Below are positions 34,368-46,982 of a stretch of DNA of 64,000 nucleotides, in pieces. The notes below the pieces were generated by a model that had not been told where the DNA came from, searched no databases, and worked only from the letters and a program-made list of their open reading frames with translations. The number at the start of each line of letters is the position of its first letter. The first letter of the stretch is position 1. The position numbers and the translations under genes were made by a program. The DNA is from Balamuthia mandrillaris (taxonomy: Eukaryota; Discosea; Longamoebia; Balamuthiidae), in the NCBI GenBank assembly GCA_031835245.1, contig JAVKOQ010000060.1:62001-126000 (forward strand), read 5' to 3'.

Positions 34368-35534
34368 ATGAACCCCAGCCAGGCCTCCTCCAGCTATTCT
34401 CCGAGGGGGCAGGGTCCAGCCAATTTGAATCATAATACTTCCATTCGCCATTCTCATCGCCCCACAACAACAACTTTTCCTCCCGCTCCTCCCTCCTCTT
34501 CTGCTTCTTTTCCCGTTTGGACTGCCATTCCCTCGGCGGCCACGTCGACGAGCAAACCACCGCTTAAACCCAAAGCCAGGAGAAGCGGCAGCCCTCTGCT
34601 GGCAGAGCCACAACAATCCCCTCTCAGCCCCTCCCACAACCACAGCCAGGACCAACTGCACGCCTACCTTCTCATCGGGCTGTGGAGTTCATCATCTTCT
34701 TCTTCGTCTCCCTCTCCTCAACGACAACAAATACGGACTCCCTCCGCCTCCCCTGCTCCTCAGACCGCAATGACTTCCGTTCAGCAATTGAGCAGTGGGA
34801 GCCTCGGTGATAAATGCCAGGAGAAGCTAAGAGTAAAAGAAGAGGAAGAGGAGGAGCAGGAGGAGGCAGGCCAAAAGGTGGTCTTGCCTTCCATCCAATC
34901 TTTGCTTCCCTCTTTCTTTTGTAATGCCCCTGCCGCTGCCACGCTCAAACTTCCAACACCTCCCTCTACCCCTCCACGCCTTCCTCATCTGCTGCCGCAA
35001 CTTGCAGCTGCGTCCGCGGTGGAGTGCCCGCAGACTTCTTTCGACTTTAGCTCCAACTCCTCCCTTTGGTTGCCTCAGCCCAACTACAACGAGCCCTCCG
35101 CTTCTTTGCTTCCTGCCCCTTCCTCTCCTGCTTCTGAACACAACCCCTATTCTCGGTCCTCTTCCCCTCTGAAACGCAAAGAAGCCTCTGGCCAAGAGGA
35201 GAGCGAAGACAACAACAACACCGCCGCCGAAGGAGGAAGAAAGAAAAAGAGACTACGCTGCGCCACCACGGAGGAGGAAGGAGCCCTGCTGGAGGGCGTC
35301 TTCCAGAAGACCCCCTTTGTGCGTGCCGAGCTGAAATCGCAGATAGCCAAGAGCTTGGGCTGGACGGAGCGACGAGTGAAAGTGTGGTTCCAGAACAGGA
35401 GGGCCAAGGAGAGAAGAGCGGCGGAGAAGGCTAAAGTGCCCCCTCCTCCTTCTTCTTCTTCCCAAGCTTCTCCATCGGGTGTCATCGTGCCTAAACCGGT
35501 CGTCGTTGCATCGGCTGCCCCTGGCCGTTGCTAA
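34368..35534 (+). CDS. Homeodomain transcription factor
   Basis: Single-exon gene of 388 residues. The first 290 are Ser/Pro-rich low complexity with an acidic Glu patch. The homeodomain lies at residues 291-350: a basic N-terminal arm RKKKRLR, then TEEEGALLEGVFQKTPF (helix 1), ELKSQIAKSLGW (helix 2) and TERRVKVWFQNRRAKERR (recognition helix with the invariant WFQNR). It is a typical 60-residue, non-TALE homeodomain: no three-residue loop insert is seen. The C-terminal 38 residues are Pro/Ser-rich. It follows the CudA-like gene, but with 1.1 kb between them and eukaryotic promoters no operon is implied. Confidence 0.92.
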   Translation: MNPSQASSSYSPRGQGPANLNHNTSIRHSHRPTTTTFPPAPPSSSASFPVWTAIPSAATSTSKPPLKPKARRSGSPLLAEPQQSPLSPSHNHSQDQLHAYLLIGLWSSSSSSSSPSPQRQQIRTPSASPAPQTAMTSVQQLSSGSLGDKCQEKLRVKEEEEEEQEEAGQKVVLPSIQSLLPSFFCNAPAAATLKLPTPPSTPPRLPHLLPQLAAASAVECPQTSFDFSSNSSLWLPQPNYNEPSASLLPAPSSPASEHNPYSRSSSPLKRKEASGQEESEDNNNTAAEGGRKKKRLRCATTEEEGALLEGVFQKTPFVRAELKSQIAKSLGWTERRVKVWFQNRRAKERRAAEKAKVPPPPSSSSQASPSGVIVPKPVVVASAAPGRC

Positions 35535-36185
35535 CCACCCTCACGTTTTTTTGCAACTGATGTTACCTCTTCTCTCTGCTTTATCTTGTTCATGTTTCAT
35601 TTCCCCTTGCCTTGTTTATTTATTTTTTTCAACCAAACAATGACTTCATTGTTCGTGCTTGCACCCAAAAGAACCACACCACTCCTTTCTTTTCTGTTTT
35701 GTTCCCCGATCGATCTTAACGCACAAAAAAAGGAAAATATTTCTTAATAGGAACAAATGAAGTCCGTTGATCGCGGGCACATGTCAGCGAAGTTTCGGTG
35801 GATCGTCCTTGGTGTCGCTCCCATAATCTGAAATCATGTGGCGGGATCTGTTGTTTATCTGCCTTTGCTATCACTTTTTTAGTTTTGGTTTTTAGTTTTC
35901 TCTGCGCTAACGATGCGAAAGAAAAAAAATAACTTGCCCCTACGCATGATGGTGTGATGAGAAACCATTTCACAGACCTGTTCTGAATGGGTGCTTCAAA
36001 CTCACCCGCAAAGTGTGGTCGTAAAAATGACTAGAGGACTGACATCGTGTGTAGGTAGTGTTTGAGTTGTGAACGCATCGTGCGGCAGAGTAAAACTTTA
36101 CTTTTTGGTTTTTTTTTTCACAAAGATTCGTGAAGCTTGTGCCTCTGCTTCCCTGTTTTTTTTTTTTTTTGGTTCTTTGCTGACC
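35535..36185. other. Intergenic
   Basis: 650 bp with 3' flanks of two convergent genes (homeobox + and universal stress protein -). No protein-like frame, RNA gene or repeat recognised. Confidence 0.4.
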
Positions 36186-36824
36186 CTATGCTTTTGTTTC
36201 CTCTCCTTTTATGACGAGCACTGAACAAGGCGCGTTCTCTACGCAGTGTTGACTGACTGATCCAAGGAACAACCTACCAAACCCCAAAAAAAAAATAAAA
36301 AATAAAAAAATAATAAGGTCAGCCAGCTCTTCCTCAACCGTTGCGGTTGTGGAGTGTTGAAAGTATACCTTGCTACTCGACCCATGCCTCTTCGTCCCAT
36401 GACAAGAACGTCCACTTTCTTCTCCTCTGCCTCGTTCACAATGACCTCCTTTGGATAGCCTTTGCCCAACAACAACGTGTGAGGGATCTATGAATTTGGC
36501 CAAACAAACGACTTGCTGTTTAGCACGCTACGCAAAAAGTGGCAGCAAGAAAGAAGAGAGGAGAAAGAAACGTACACCACAAGCCGTCAGCTCTCGGCCA
36601 TACTTGGCCAGCAACACCTTGCCTTCCTGCTCCACCCTTTCGTTGGCCTTCACCACGTAGGAATAGTCCACATAGGCCCCGCCAGCCCCGCTGACGACGG
36701 CCGTGACCTCCTCCGCCACGAAGAGCACGTAGATGTGGTCCGTTTCTTTGTTGGCCATTTTCTTGGTGGCCTCGAAGGCGTGGCGAGCGTGGTCCGAGGC
36801 ATCTACAGCAACCATGTACTTCAT
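36186..36824 (-). CDS. Universal stress protein (UspA fold)
   Basis: Exons 36824-36576, 36487-36369, 36273-36186; 151 residues, the normal single-domain USP length. It starts KYMVAVDASDHARHAFEATK (first strand and helix). Spliced IPHTLLLGKGYPKEVIVNEA, KKVDVLVMGRRGMGRVAR and LFLGSVSQHCVENAPCSVLV follow. The G-x2-G-x9-G-S ATP-binding pattern is present across the last splice (GRRGMGRV...GSVSQH), so nucleotide binding is likely. USPs respond to stress; a specific role is not inferable. It is divergent from the ZGRF1-like gene (402 bp between start codons). Confidence 0.93.
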
Positions 36825-37226
36825 TTTTGTCTTGTGTCACCACTCGTTCTTCGTTTGTGCGTGAGCTCGCGTCTCTCTCTGTTCCGTTTGTGTGTCAACC
36901 TCTAGAGAAGGGAACCAAAAAGTGAAAAAAAAAAAAAACGTTTGTTGTTTCACCATAGTGAAATCAGCAGAAAACGGGGGGAAAAGCTACGAAATATCAA
37001 ATGAAATTTTGCAGGAACTGCCGGATCGAAATTTCAAGCCTTGTTTTTTTTTTGTTTTGAAAGTTTTCCTCGAATTCAAAGGAATAAAAAGTAGCGGATC
37101 AATCGGGCCAAGCAACGCCGGTGTAGCGGAACAGCGACAAAAAGGACGTTTTGAGGTTGAGGGGGGAGGGTTGGGTTGGAGGAAGGGCCTATCGAGAAGA
37201 GAGTAAGCAAAAAAACAAAAAAAAAA

Positions 37227-39405
37227 ATGACGGAGAGGAAAAAGTACAGCGTGCTCTACACGCATCACAAGACGCAAAAGAGCAAAAAATGGCAGGAAGG
37301 CATTCTTTGGTGGAATCTAGCCAACAACAAAGTACCTTTGTCTTCATCTTTCTTTCTTGCTCTTCTTTATTGTTTTGTTCGTTCTTCTTCTTCTTCATCT
37401 TCTTCTTCTTCTGCTTACCTCTACAAAGATTTCGCTGTACGATGAAACCGAGAAACAAAATTTGGATAGCCAGTTCCTGAAGAAAGGGCAGACGGTCGAA
37501 GTCAACGGCGATGAGCTGGAGACCGAGCGTTATTTAGTTCAAGTGGAAGAACAGCTCGCTTGTATCGAAGAAAGTTCTTCTTCTTCTTCTTCTGCTGCTC
37601 CTTCTCCTTCTCCTTCGTCTTCATCAACCAACTCTTCTTCTTCGCGTCTTTCGGCAGCAACCACTCGACGTCTTAAAGGCACCGTTGGCATTAAGCGAAC
37701 TCGTTCTATCACTTCTTCTTCTGTTAGTTCCCAAAAAGAAGACGATGAAACCGAACGAGCAGGAGAGACAGCTCCAAAACAGGCAACGAATTCGAACACG
37801 CTGGCGCCGTCTTTTGCCTCGTTCTTTACCGCGACCACTCTCTTGCCGCCATCTGTCTCTCTGCCTGTCATTTCTCTAAACTCTTCTTCTTCGTCTTCCT
37901 CGGATCCTACTTTAACTCATGTAACTTCCGCTGTAGATTCTTCTACGCCTTCGTCTTCGTCTTCCTTTGCTACGTCTCTTTCTACTTCTTCATACACTCC
38001 TCCGTCGAGCAATGATCAACAGCAACAACAAAACTCCAACAACGAACTATACGAACAAGAAGACGCGCCCAAAAACGAAAACACAGCAACCAAGCGAAGA
38101 AGAATTGGCTTGAGCAAAGCTCGTCTTAAGAGAAACTCCACCAACAACGAGAGAGATCCTTCTCCTCCTCCTCCTTCATCATCTCTTGATTCCCTTGATC
38201 CTCCTCCATCTTCTTTGTCACTTCGGAGAAGAAGCGCCCCGCTTGTCTCAAGAAAAAAGGATGAACAAGAGGAAGAAGAGGAAGAAAATGAGAGTAACGC
38301 ATCCGGACAGAATATAATGGCCTCTGCAAGCACCGCTCTAGCGAAACGGATACCTGGAAAGCCGTTGCATTCTTCGCGTTCTTTCTCTGTTCGCCAATCC
38401 TCTCTGCATAACACTACATTTAGTTCACCCATTAGCGCTTGGTAGCTTTGTCCTCATTCTCTATTCCTGCTCTCTACGTTGCTAATCACCTTCTGATGCT
38501 TCATCTTTATCAGGAACAACGGACACTTTTGCTTTCCCAGCAAACAAATTTGTGAGGCGCTCTTTTCCGGCGATAAACCACCAACTCACAATGTCAAAAT
38601 ACCCGACGCGTTCGCTTCGTTGGAAGAGTACAAGTCCGTTTTTATGGCTGCACTGAAAGAGGAACTCAACTTGCAACTTCTGGACTTGGCGCACAACTTT
38701 CATAGCAGCTGTGCCACTTGTTCCACTGTCTCAATTGGACCAAACACTCGACAAGAACAAGTGATTGTGACCAGCAAATATCAGTGCAAGCATGGTCCGG
38801 CAAAGTTGTTAACTGTAAAGAAACCAGGCCCCAACAAAGGTACCAACAAGAAGAGATTTTGACATGCGCATTTTAAACAAGTTTAAAGATCTTTTCATTT
38901 GTTGTTTGTTTTTACAGGAAGGAAGTTCTATACTTGTGGCGCCAAAGCTCGCTGTAACTTCTTTCAGTGGGCGGATGACGAGGAAGCCGAAGAAAGTGAA
39001 AATGCAAACATCAACGAACAACAGCAACGTTCGCTTCTCTCCAGTTTATCTGGTGACAAGAGTGCACAAAAGGAATCAGCGGTGGAGAGAAGGTTCGAAA
39101 TGAACCAAGCTGCAGAGGAGTACCTCAAAGCTAGAGGCATTCGCATCTATGCTAACTGCAAACTCGTCAAAAGGTTTTTCTTCTTCTCCTCCCCCTTGTT
39201 CCATTTTTTAACAGGACCTGTTATTCTTTGAAAAGCGGAGTACAACCTCAAGGCTCAGCAGGTGAAAGCGATTACCAACAAAGAGGCAGAAGGAAAAAAG
39301 AGGTAGCAGATTCAAGTGTAAGCGGCTTTGAGCAACGAATGATGTACTTCAAGAAAAAAGCTTTGTTTTTGCAACTTACTTGGAAAGAAGCTTCTTCAAA
39401 GTTTG

Positions 39406-39445
<40 letters not shown>

Positions 39446-42171
39446 TGTACTCATCTCTCAACATTGTTTGCAGATATGCAAAAGATGACCTGTGGATTAT
39501 ATCATCTAGTGCCAATTTCACTCCACGAAATGTTGACGACAATCTTTTCATAGCAAGAAGCGCTTTTCACGGGCCAGGACAAGAACGCTTTTTAGAGGTT
39601 CAATACCATTTCTTTTGTTTTTCCTTTTTTTTTTCTTATTAATATAATATACAGATAGAGCCACTTACAGAACTCCCAAAGCTTGGTCGCTCATCAACAG
39701 TTCATGCCATTCATGGCCCTGAAGCTGGAAGCATCTTGGCTATGATAGGTCTTGTCCAATTCTCCTATTAGTATTATTTTCTTTCTTCTCTCTCTCTCTC
39801 TCTCTCTCTCTCAGCCGCCAAGTATTCATCAATACTGTTACTCTGTAGATAACCTGTCTTTGCTTACGTTTGAGAGAATGCCTATCTTGCCATTTCTTTT
39901 GAAACGCGAACCAATGCAAGAAGAAAGTGCTTCTTCTGCTTTATGTTCTTTAAAAGAGAAAAAGTGGAAGCTGGACATGACCTTCGCTGAGGTCACAGCT
40001 CTTGCTGACGAAGTCATTCAAACCTATGGGCTCAACGAAGATCAACGAGGGCACGTTTCTCTCTTTATCTGATTTCTTCGTTTTGTTATTTGTTTGCTTT
40101 GCATTACGTTTTGTAGTTGTCTTTCTTGTTTTGACTAGGAGTTTTTTCTTTATCTTTTTTATAGAGTGCTTTATTCTTGCCTCGGGTGGTTTGAAACCTT
40201 ACCCGATCAGGTTTGTCTTTATCTTCATTCCGTTTGCACGTTCACATTAACTTGTAATATTATCTTAAATGAAGGAACAACGGCCACTAAGTCCTCCTGT
40301 TTGTCTGGTGCATGGCGTTTTTGGGTCTGGCAAAAGTTACTTGTTGGTTGTTCTTATCATCTTTCTAGTTCGTCTCCTAGAGAAAGGCCACAACGAGCAT
40401 GTTCGCATTCTTGTGGCAGCCGCTACTAATACAGCTGGTTCTCAACCTCTTTCTCTTTCCCTCTCATCCTCTGTGTTGGCTTTTGTAGTTAACCATGTTT
40501 TAAACCAGTGGACAGAATATTACAAGGATTATTGGAGCAAGGCTTCAATAACTTTTTACGGATTGGAAGCTTGAAGAAAATCGCTAAGCCTATTCTTGAA
40601 CTATCACCGCAAGCCGATGGTATATCTCTTTTTCCCCCTAAAGTTCCTAACGGCTGAAAAACTAACATTGGACATTGCTCATCATATTCATAGACAAAAG
40701 TGCAGAGCGAGAACTGAAACAAATGCTGAGGCTGGAGGAATTATCAGGGGATACCAGTGGCGCTAGCGTTATTCAGAAAGTATTGGACAATGTACGCTCA
40801 GGCAGAATGAAGAAACTTGTACAGAAAGTAAACAAAGCTCGAGTCGTCGGTATATTCCTATCTCTCTCTCTCTCTCTCTCTCTCAACCACTTTAACTGAG
40901 TGTAAATTGTATAGGAGTAACTTGTGCTGCAACGGTGTTTCCTGTTCTCGCTGGTAATACTTTTCCTCTTGTCATTCTTGACGAGTGCAGTCAAATGCTT
41001 GAACCTATCTCTCTTCTTCCGCTCGGCAAATTTGGATGCGAAAAACTTGTTCGTTTTATTTCTTTGCCTTTTTATTAGCTTTTCGTCTTTGTTTTTCTGA
41101 CTGGTTATTGTAATCATTTTAGGTGGCAGTTGGCGATCCATTACAACTTCCTCCTGTTCTGGAAAGCAATTTCAGCAGAGAAGAAGAGGGTCTCTCCAAA
41201 ACATTATTTATTCGTTTAAGCAACATTGGCTTTGAGCCATTGATGCTTAGGACACAATACAGAGTAACTCCATTCCCCTGTTTTGTCTTCGTTTATCACT
41301 CATGCCTTTGTATCTTGAAACAGTGTCATCCACATATAAGCGAGCTTGCAAACATTTTGTTCTATTCAAACAAACTTCGCGATGGCATTAGCCCCGAAGC
41401 ACGAGCTCCTCTGGCGGAGGGGTTACCAACTCTCTTGTTTTGTAACGCCATTGCTGGTCAAGTACGCACTCTTTTACTCTCCTCGCTGTTCTTTTCTTTG
41501 TCTTTGTTTGCAACCTATTTCGTGTTTGAACAATACCATTTCATTAAAAGGAACGAGAAGACAACTTTTTGAAGAGTTATGTGAATGAACACGAAGTTCA
41601 TGTGATCACTGAACTAGTCAAAAAGCTGCTTGACTTGGGAATAGCTGCCCCGGATATAGGCATTATCGCACTTTGTAATCCATTCCTTCTGCTTTCTTCA
41701 TTTTTCCTTTGCTTTACTGATGTTGTTATTATGATTTGGAACAGACAAAGCGCAAGCCATCCGAGTGGAGCGTGCTCTCTCCTCCATCAGGGCGTGCGAC
41801 ATCTCTCCTAGATATTTGCAAGAGCTTTTGACCGGAGACACAGCCTTGCAAGAGGAATTGGATGGATTGGGTAATACCTTTGATGAAGAAAGAGAAGCGG
41901 ATATCTTTGCCAAGTTTCAATCCAAAAAGTGGCAGCAGAAACAAAGCAATAAGTTGGTTGCTAAAGACATACAGGTTGTTCTTGATTTCTTGTCCTCCTT
42001 ACTACTTTGCTTACTTTCTTTAAATGATAAACAGGTGAGCACAGTAGATGCGTTTCAAGGATCAGAAAAGGAAGTGATCATCGTGACATGCACACGAACT
42101 TCCCGTTTGGGGTTCATCGACTCACCGAAACGACTTAATGTAGCTCTTACACGTGCTCGAAGGTATCTTTC

Positions 42172-42214
<43 letters not shown>

Positions 42215-42781
42215 GACCCACACAAACGCACAACTGCCAAACAACAGACATTTATTTATTGTGGGGCATAAAACGATTTTAATGGGAAACTCCACTTGGA
42301 AAGACATCATCGAACGAATGCAAGCTGTTGGAGTCATCTTGGTTTGCTTCTTGTGGTTGTTGTGGTTGTGGTTGTGGTTGTGGTTGTGGTTGTGGTTGTG
42401 GTTGTGGTTGTGGTTGTGGTTGTGGTTGTGGTTGTGGTTGTGGTTTATTATAATAGTAACTGCGTACAACAATAACAACAACGACAACAACAAAAAAAGG
42501 ATGCGCAACATTTCTTAAGAACAAAACAACTGGTGCCTAATTGTAACGCATCTGACGCGGTGATCACTCCAATGCGACATTGCCAACAACAAAATACACC
42601 AAACGATGAAGAACAGATCGACATTGAATTAAGTTATTTGGAAGAGTTGGAGAGAGCACACGCCACCAAAAAACAAACAGAACTGCCACGAGCAAAAAGT
42701 GAAGAAGAACAAATGGACATTGAATTAAGTTACCTTGAAGAGATGGAAAGAGAGCGATCCGCTAAACAAAGAGAAGATTGA
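37227..42781 (+). CDS. ZGRF1: ZGRF1-type helicase (DUF2439 + GRF zinc finger + SF1 helicase)
   Basis: Homologue of the DNA-repair helicase ZGRF1. Twenty exons: 37227-37331, 37429-38441, 38514-38839, 38918-39173, 39215-39400, 39474-39597, 39655-39748, 39849-40050, 40165-40210, 40275-40437, 40509-40619, 40694-40849, 40915-41048, 41123-41263, 41324-41461, 41551-41674, 41745-41974, 42035-42162, 42248-42341, 42500-42781; 1350 residues. DUF2439: [20 protein letters not shown], split from its second half ISLYDE. GRF finger: CKHG...KFYTCG...RCNFFQW near 463-503. Helicase motifs: HGVFGSGKS (about 797-805), LDECSQ (about 949-954), [27 protein letters not shown] and NVALTRARR. The order and [16 protein letters not shown] segments match animal ZGRF1. 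Intron 8 is GC-AG. The tail has a duplicated acidic motif. Expected 5'-3' unwinding of recombination intermediates is family knowledge. Confidence 0.93.
42351..42444 (+). repeat. (GTGGTT)n hexanucleotide array in ZGRF1 intron 19
   Basis: Near-perfect TTGTGG/GTGGTT units fill about 90 bp of the last intron. It is the only intron of this gene dominated by a G/T rather than a CT repeat. As RNA it is a G/U-rich array, a potential binding site for GU-repeat proteins; function is unproven. Confidence 0.85.
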
Positions 42782-42802
42782 GAAGAAACAATTATTTAAT
42801 AC

Positions 42803-45800
42803 TTATTTATATGGTACGTTCCATTTTTCATCTTCATCGCTCTCGTCACTTAAGTCACTGTCATCGTTAATAGGAAGAACCGCGTTCTCGCTTTGTTGTA
42901 ACAAAATTAACTCTTTTCTGTAATTAAGAGCCAATCGCTTCCACTTATTCTTTTTCCTCGTTTCAACTTTACATCTTTCTCTCTCTTCTTCTAACAACCG
43001 AAAAGTTTTTTCCAGTTGTTCTTTCAATAATTTTAACTCTTCTTCTCCTTCTAATGCTGATTTTCTTGTCGTTCGTTGAATGCCGTTTTTCGATGGTTCG
43101 TATTCTTCTTCCTCCTCCTCCTCTTCCTTTTCTTTTGCTTCTTTCTCTTCCTGCTCGGCTTTTTCTTTGTTGCTGACCCGTTTTTGATGTAAATCAGGTG
43201 AACTGAATGGTCTCTTCTTGTGATGTCGTTTGTTGGGAAGAACGATGTCATCATTATTGTTGTTAGAAGAAGCTGATGGACGCGGAGTAAATGAGATTTG
43301 CTTGTCGCTGGAACGTTGTCGTTTGATGACATTCTTTTTGGATGGGTGTTTTCTTGCCAACGAACGTTCGCTCATCGCTCTACGTAAGAATCCTTTTTCT
43401 TTCTTCTTACTGTCTTCTCCTTCTTCTCCTTCTCTTTCTTCTTTATCTTCCTTTTCTTGGTTGTCCTTCTTTTCTTCGCTATCTTCTTCTTCTTCTTGCT
43501 TCTTGTAAGAGTTTCTCAATCGAGAACCTTTTGCTTTCTTCTCAGAGTTGTTGATGATGCTTGGTGATGCTTGTTGCGGTAAATTCGGCGTGGAAAGTAC
43601 TCTTCCGATCTTCTTCAAACTGTTCCTCTTCTTCGGTTCTTTCTCATCTTTCTCTTCTTTTTGCACATTAGAAGAAGAAGCCGAAGAGCTCAACTGTTGT
43701 TTCAACCGCTTCAATAGAGAAGGTTCACTATCATATCTTCGCAGCGACTTTTTCTTCCCCTCGTCTGCTCCTTCCTTCGAGGCAAATATCGTTTGCGATG
43801 ACGCCGCCTCCACACGCTCTCTCTCCTTTTGTTGCAGCTGTTGCAATCGTTGTTGCCTTTGCTGCTCCATCTCCTCCTGCTCCAGCTGCAACAGGTACTG
43901 CTCCCCGCCGACTTGTTGGATGATGTCTCTCTGCTGAAGGATGTGCTGCTTCAGGGAGGACCTGCTGCGTTTCAGAAGAGGATTGTCGTGGTAGGTCAGC
44001 TCCTCGGTGGATGCTTCCTCGTTGTTCAGCTTGGAGTCATCGACAAAGGTCTTGCTCTTCTTTCCCAACACGTTCAACTTGTAACTTGCTGGAAGTTTGG
44101 TGATAAATGGATGCTACAAAAGAACCCAAAAAAAAAAAAGGATTAGAAGAGAAAGAGAAACGAGGCAAGAGATAAGAACGCACAAGAAGGAGATCTTTGG
44201 CGGAGGGACGTTCGTTGGTGTCTTTCTTGAGGCAGGAGTTGACAAAGTCGATGAACTCGGCAGACCATTTGCCCGTTCTCCCATCGATTTGAGGCGGCTC
44301 CGCGCATAATATATTCACTATTGCCTTGTTTATTTGCGTGTGAATGGTAACGAAGAAGAACGAAGAGGAACGAAGGAGAGAAAGAAGAAAGAAAGAACAA
44401 ACCCTGCCAACGTGTTCGTTGGAATTGGGAGGACGTCCCTGGGCCAAATGGATGGCAGTGATGCCCAGCGACCAAATGTCTGCTTTGAAGTCATAGGCAT
44501 CCCCTGCAAGTACCTCGGGGCTCATGTACAATGCTTTTTTTTTGTTGTTTAAAGGTTATTCTCATGACTCCAATGAATAGAAAAAGGAAGCGAAGGTAAC
44601 GTACGAGTTCCAACAAAGCTGTTGAATGCCTCGTTGTTGGCTTCTATGTTTTGTAGCTGGTTTGCTGTTCCAAAGTCGGCTACATCACACAAGTGAGAAA
44701 GGAGAACGAGAGGGAGAAGATTGAAGAATGAAGAATGAAGAATGAGAACGAGAGATAATGATACCAAGTTTCATGCGGGCTTGTGCTGTTACTAAAATGT
44801 TTCCAGGCTTGAGATCCCTTGAGATAAGAAGAACGAACAAACAACAGAACGTTACAAAGAATACAAAAAAAAAAAAACGTGAATAGTACTATCGTTTCTC
44901 TTTCTCTCTCACCTGTGAATGATTTGGATTTCATGAAGGTAGATGAGGGCAGTGATGACGTCTCGAAAGATGTAAGCAATGTCTCGCTCCGTCAAAGTGT
45001 AGACCCCCGCTCGCTTCATCACGTCCAAAACGGATCCGTGACTGCAACATTCCATCATTATCTTTTGTCGTTTTGTTATTTGTTTTTGTCGTTGAGAAAG
45101 TGAATAAACAGAGAAAGTAATAGAAAAGAGAACGAAAAAAGGTACCCAGAGAGAACAAGACCGAAAGCAGCAACCATAATAAGAGACGATGTGTCGATTC
45201 CTGCATCTCTTCAACGCATTGATCTCTTTCTGCAACTTTTGAGCCTCCTCCCATGCCTCCCTGTGATCCTCCTCATCGTTGGATGTTGGCATCGGGAGAG
45301 GAACGCATTTGATGGCTAATATGAAGCCAGTGTCTTTGTGTCTAGCTTTGTAGACTTTACCAAAGCCTCTGTTTGTTGAATTATTTATGAAGCAAAGAAA
45401 ACGTTTAGGGCAAAAAGAGAGAGAGAAGCAGAGAGAATGAATAATGTGGAATGAAGCGAGAAACAAAAGATTGAAAATATAGAATGCAATGGAAAAAAAA
45501 CGAACCCTTGCCCAAGTTTAGACACGAGTCTAAACTCAGAGGCTGCCTCTCGCGGTCCATCCATGGCCTTCCACTCAAAGTCAAAGTCCACATGCGCCTT
45601 GTGTCTTGCGTTCGTAGGAGCGGAGATGATAATGGATCCCATGCTCTCATCCGCTTTCTTCTTCTTTCTCGTTATTCTGAACCTTCTATATTTGTTGAGT
45701 TCGTCTTCTGTTTCTTCTTTCTCCTTCTCTTTCTCCTTTTCTTCTCTCAGTTCTTCTTTCTCTTTCTCTTTTTCTTTCTCTTCCTTACGTTGCAGCAAAG

Positions 45801-46982
45801 GAGAGAAAGAAACTGGGGAACCGACCGGGCTGTTCGTGGTGCTTTTGCTCAAATGTTTGCGATGACTGCTCGTGATGATGAGAGAAGAAGTTGCTGTCGT
45901 TCTGGTTACTGCTGGCTCGTCGGTTGGTTCTTTCTTCACCTTTGAGGAAAACGAACCCTTCCGTTCGAGCGATCTTCGCTTGTTGGTTCCGCTCTTTAGG
46001 GAGGCGAACACGGAGCGAGCTGACAAATGTCGAACGAGACCCTTTTCTGAGGACTTCTTTTTCTTTTTCTTCTTGTCTTCTTCCACGTTTCGGTCCTCTT
46101 TTTCTTTGCCAGTATCCTTGTCTCTGTTTTCTTCTTTTTGTGGAGAGGTTGAAGAGGTTGAGGATGGAGAAGAAGACGAAGGAGAAGGTGGTGATGCAGG
46201 GAGGATGTATCCCGCTCGGATGAACTGTTCGTTCAGTTCGAGGAAACGTTGTGATAAACGAACATTCTCTGGTGTCTTTTTTGTTGTTTTAGAGGAAGAG
46301 ATAAGAAAGAAGCAGAGAATAGATAAGAGAAAGCGAGAGAAGCGAGAGAAGAGAGAAGAATGCCGGAAAGGACAGAGGAGCAAGAAGGGAAGTGAACAGA
46401 AAGATAGCGTACCGCGTGCTCGGTTTCAAAGTCAGGCGGAAGGACTCGCATCGACATTCTTTTAGAGAGAGGAACGGGCGCTTCCTTTTGCTGTGGTTGC
46501 TCTTCTTCTTCCTCCTCTTCGTTGATCTCTTCTATCTGCCATTTTTGTTGGCTTTTCTCCCAATCGAGCTCCTCCTCCTCTTCCTCTTCCTCTCCCTCAT
46601 CTTCTTCCAAGCCTTCCACTATTTCTTCTTCCTTCAGAAGGATGTGGTGGTTCATCTTGGTCTTCCTTCTGTAATTATTGGAGATGAACATTTGGCCTTC
46701 CTCTGGCAGCTCCTCTTCCTCGAACTCCGTGTAGACCGCAACGTCTCCATCCACAACCACCGGTTTCGGCCTCCACGAACGGAGGTTGTTTGTTGTTTCT
46801 TCAGTGTTGCTGAAAGCCTGTTCGTCTTCTTCTTGTTCTTCTTCTTTGCGTTTCGTAGGGGTGACATTATAGGAATGGTGTTTTTGGTTCTGCTGCTGCT
46901 GCTCTTCATTTGTGGTGGTGGCAAAGTCGAGCCTACGGTTTATGCCCAAGCGACGGAGGTGGTCGTTGGAAAGAGCAGCCAT
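42803..46982 (-). CDS. STE20-like serine/threonine kinase with long flanks
   Basis: Nine exons: 46982-46413, 46275-45506, 45368-45146, 45061-44913, 44817-44765, 44679-44605, 44533-44403, 44324-44184, 44113-42803; 1140 residues. The kinase domain is at about 440-712: GQGGFGKVYKARH (P-loop, 445 on), FILAIK (lysine), IIHRDLKPGN (catalytic loop), ADFGTA, VGTPLYMSPEVL, DIWSLGITAIHLAQGRPP and ERPSAKDLLLHPFI. The SLGITAIxLAxGxPP block is typical of STE20/MST-GCK kinases. The 440-residue N-terminal part and 430-residue C-terminal part are Glu/Lys/Ser-rich, with a cluster of RRSLERKGS-like and RRAMSERSL-like sites that could be phosphorylated by basophilic kinases. All catalytic residues are present. 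The stop is 21 bp from the stop of the convergent ZGRF1 gene. Confidence 0.9.

Noticed and set aside
39749-39848. Earlier acceptor after the CT run at 39815 for ZGRF1 exon 8
   Set aside because: It leads to a stop within a few codons; the TAG acceptor at 39848 keeps phase and joins [10 protein letters not shown].
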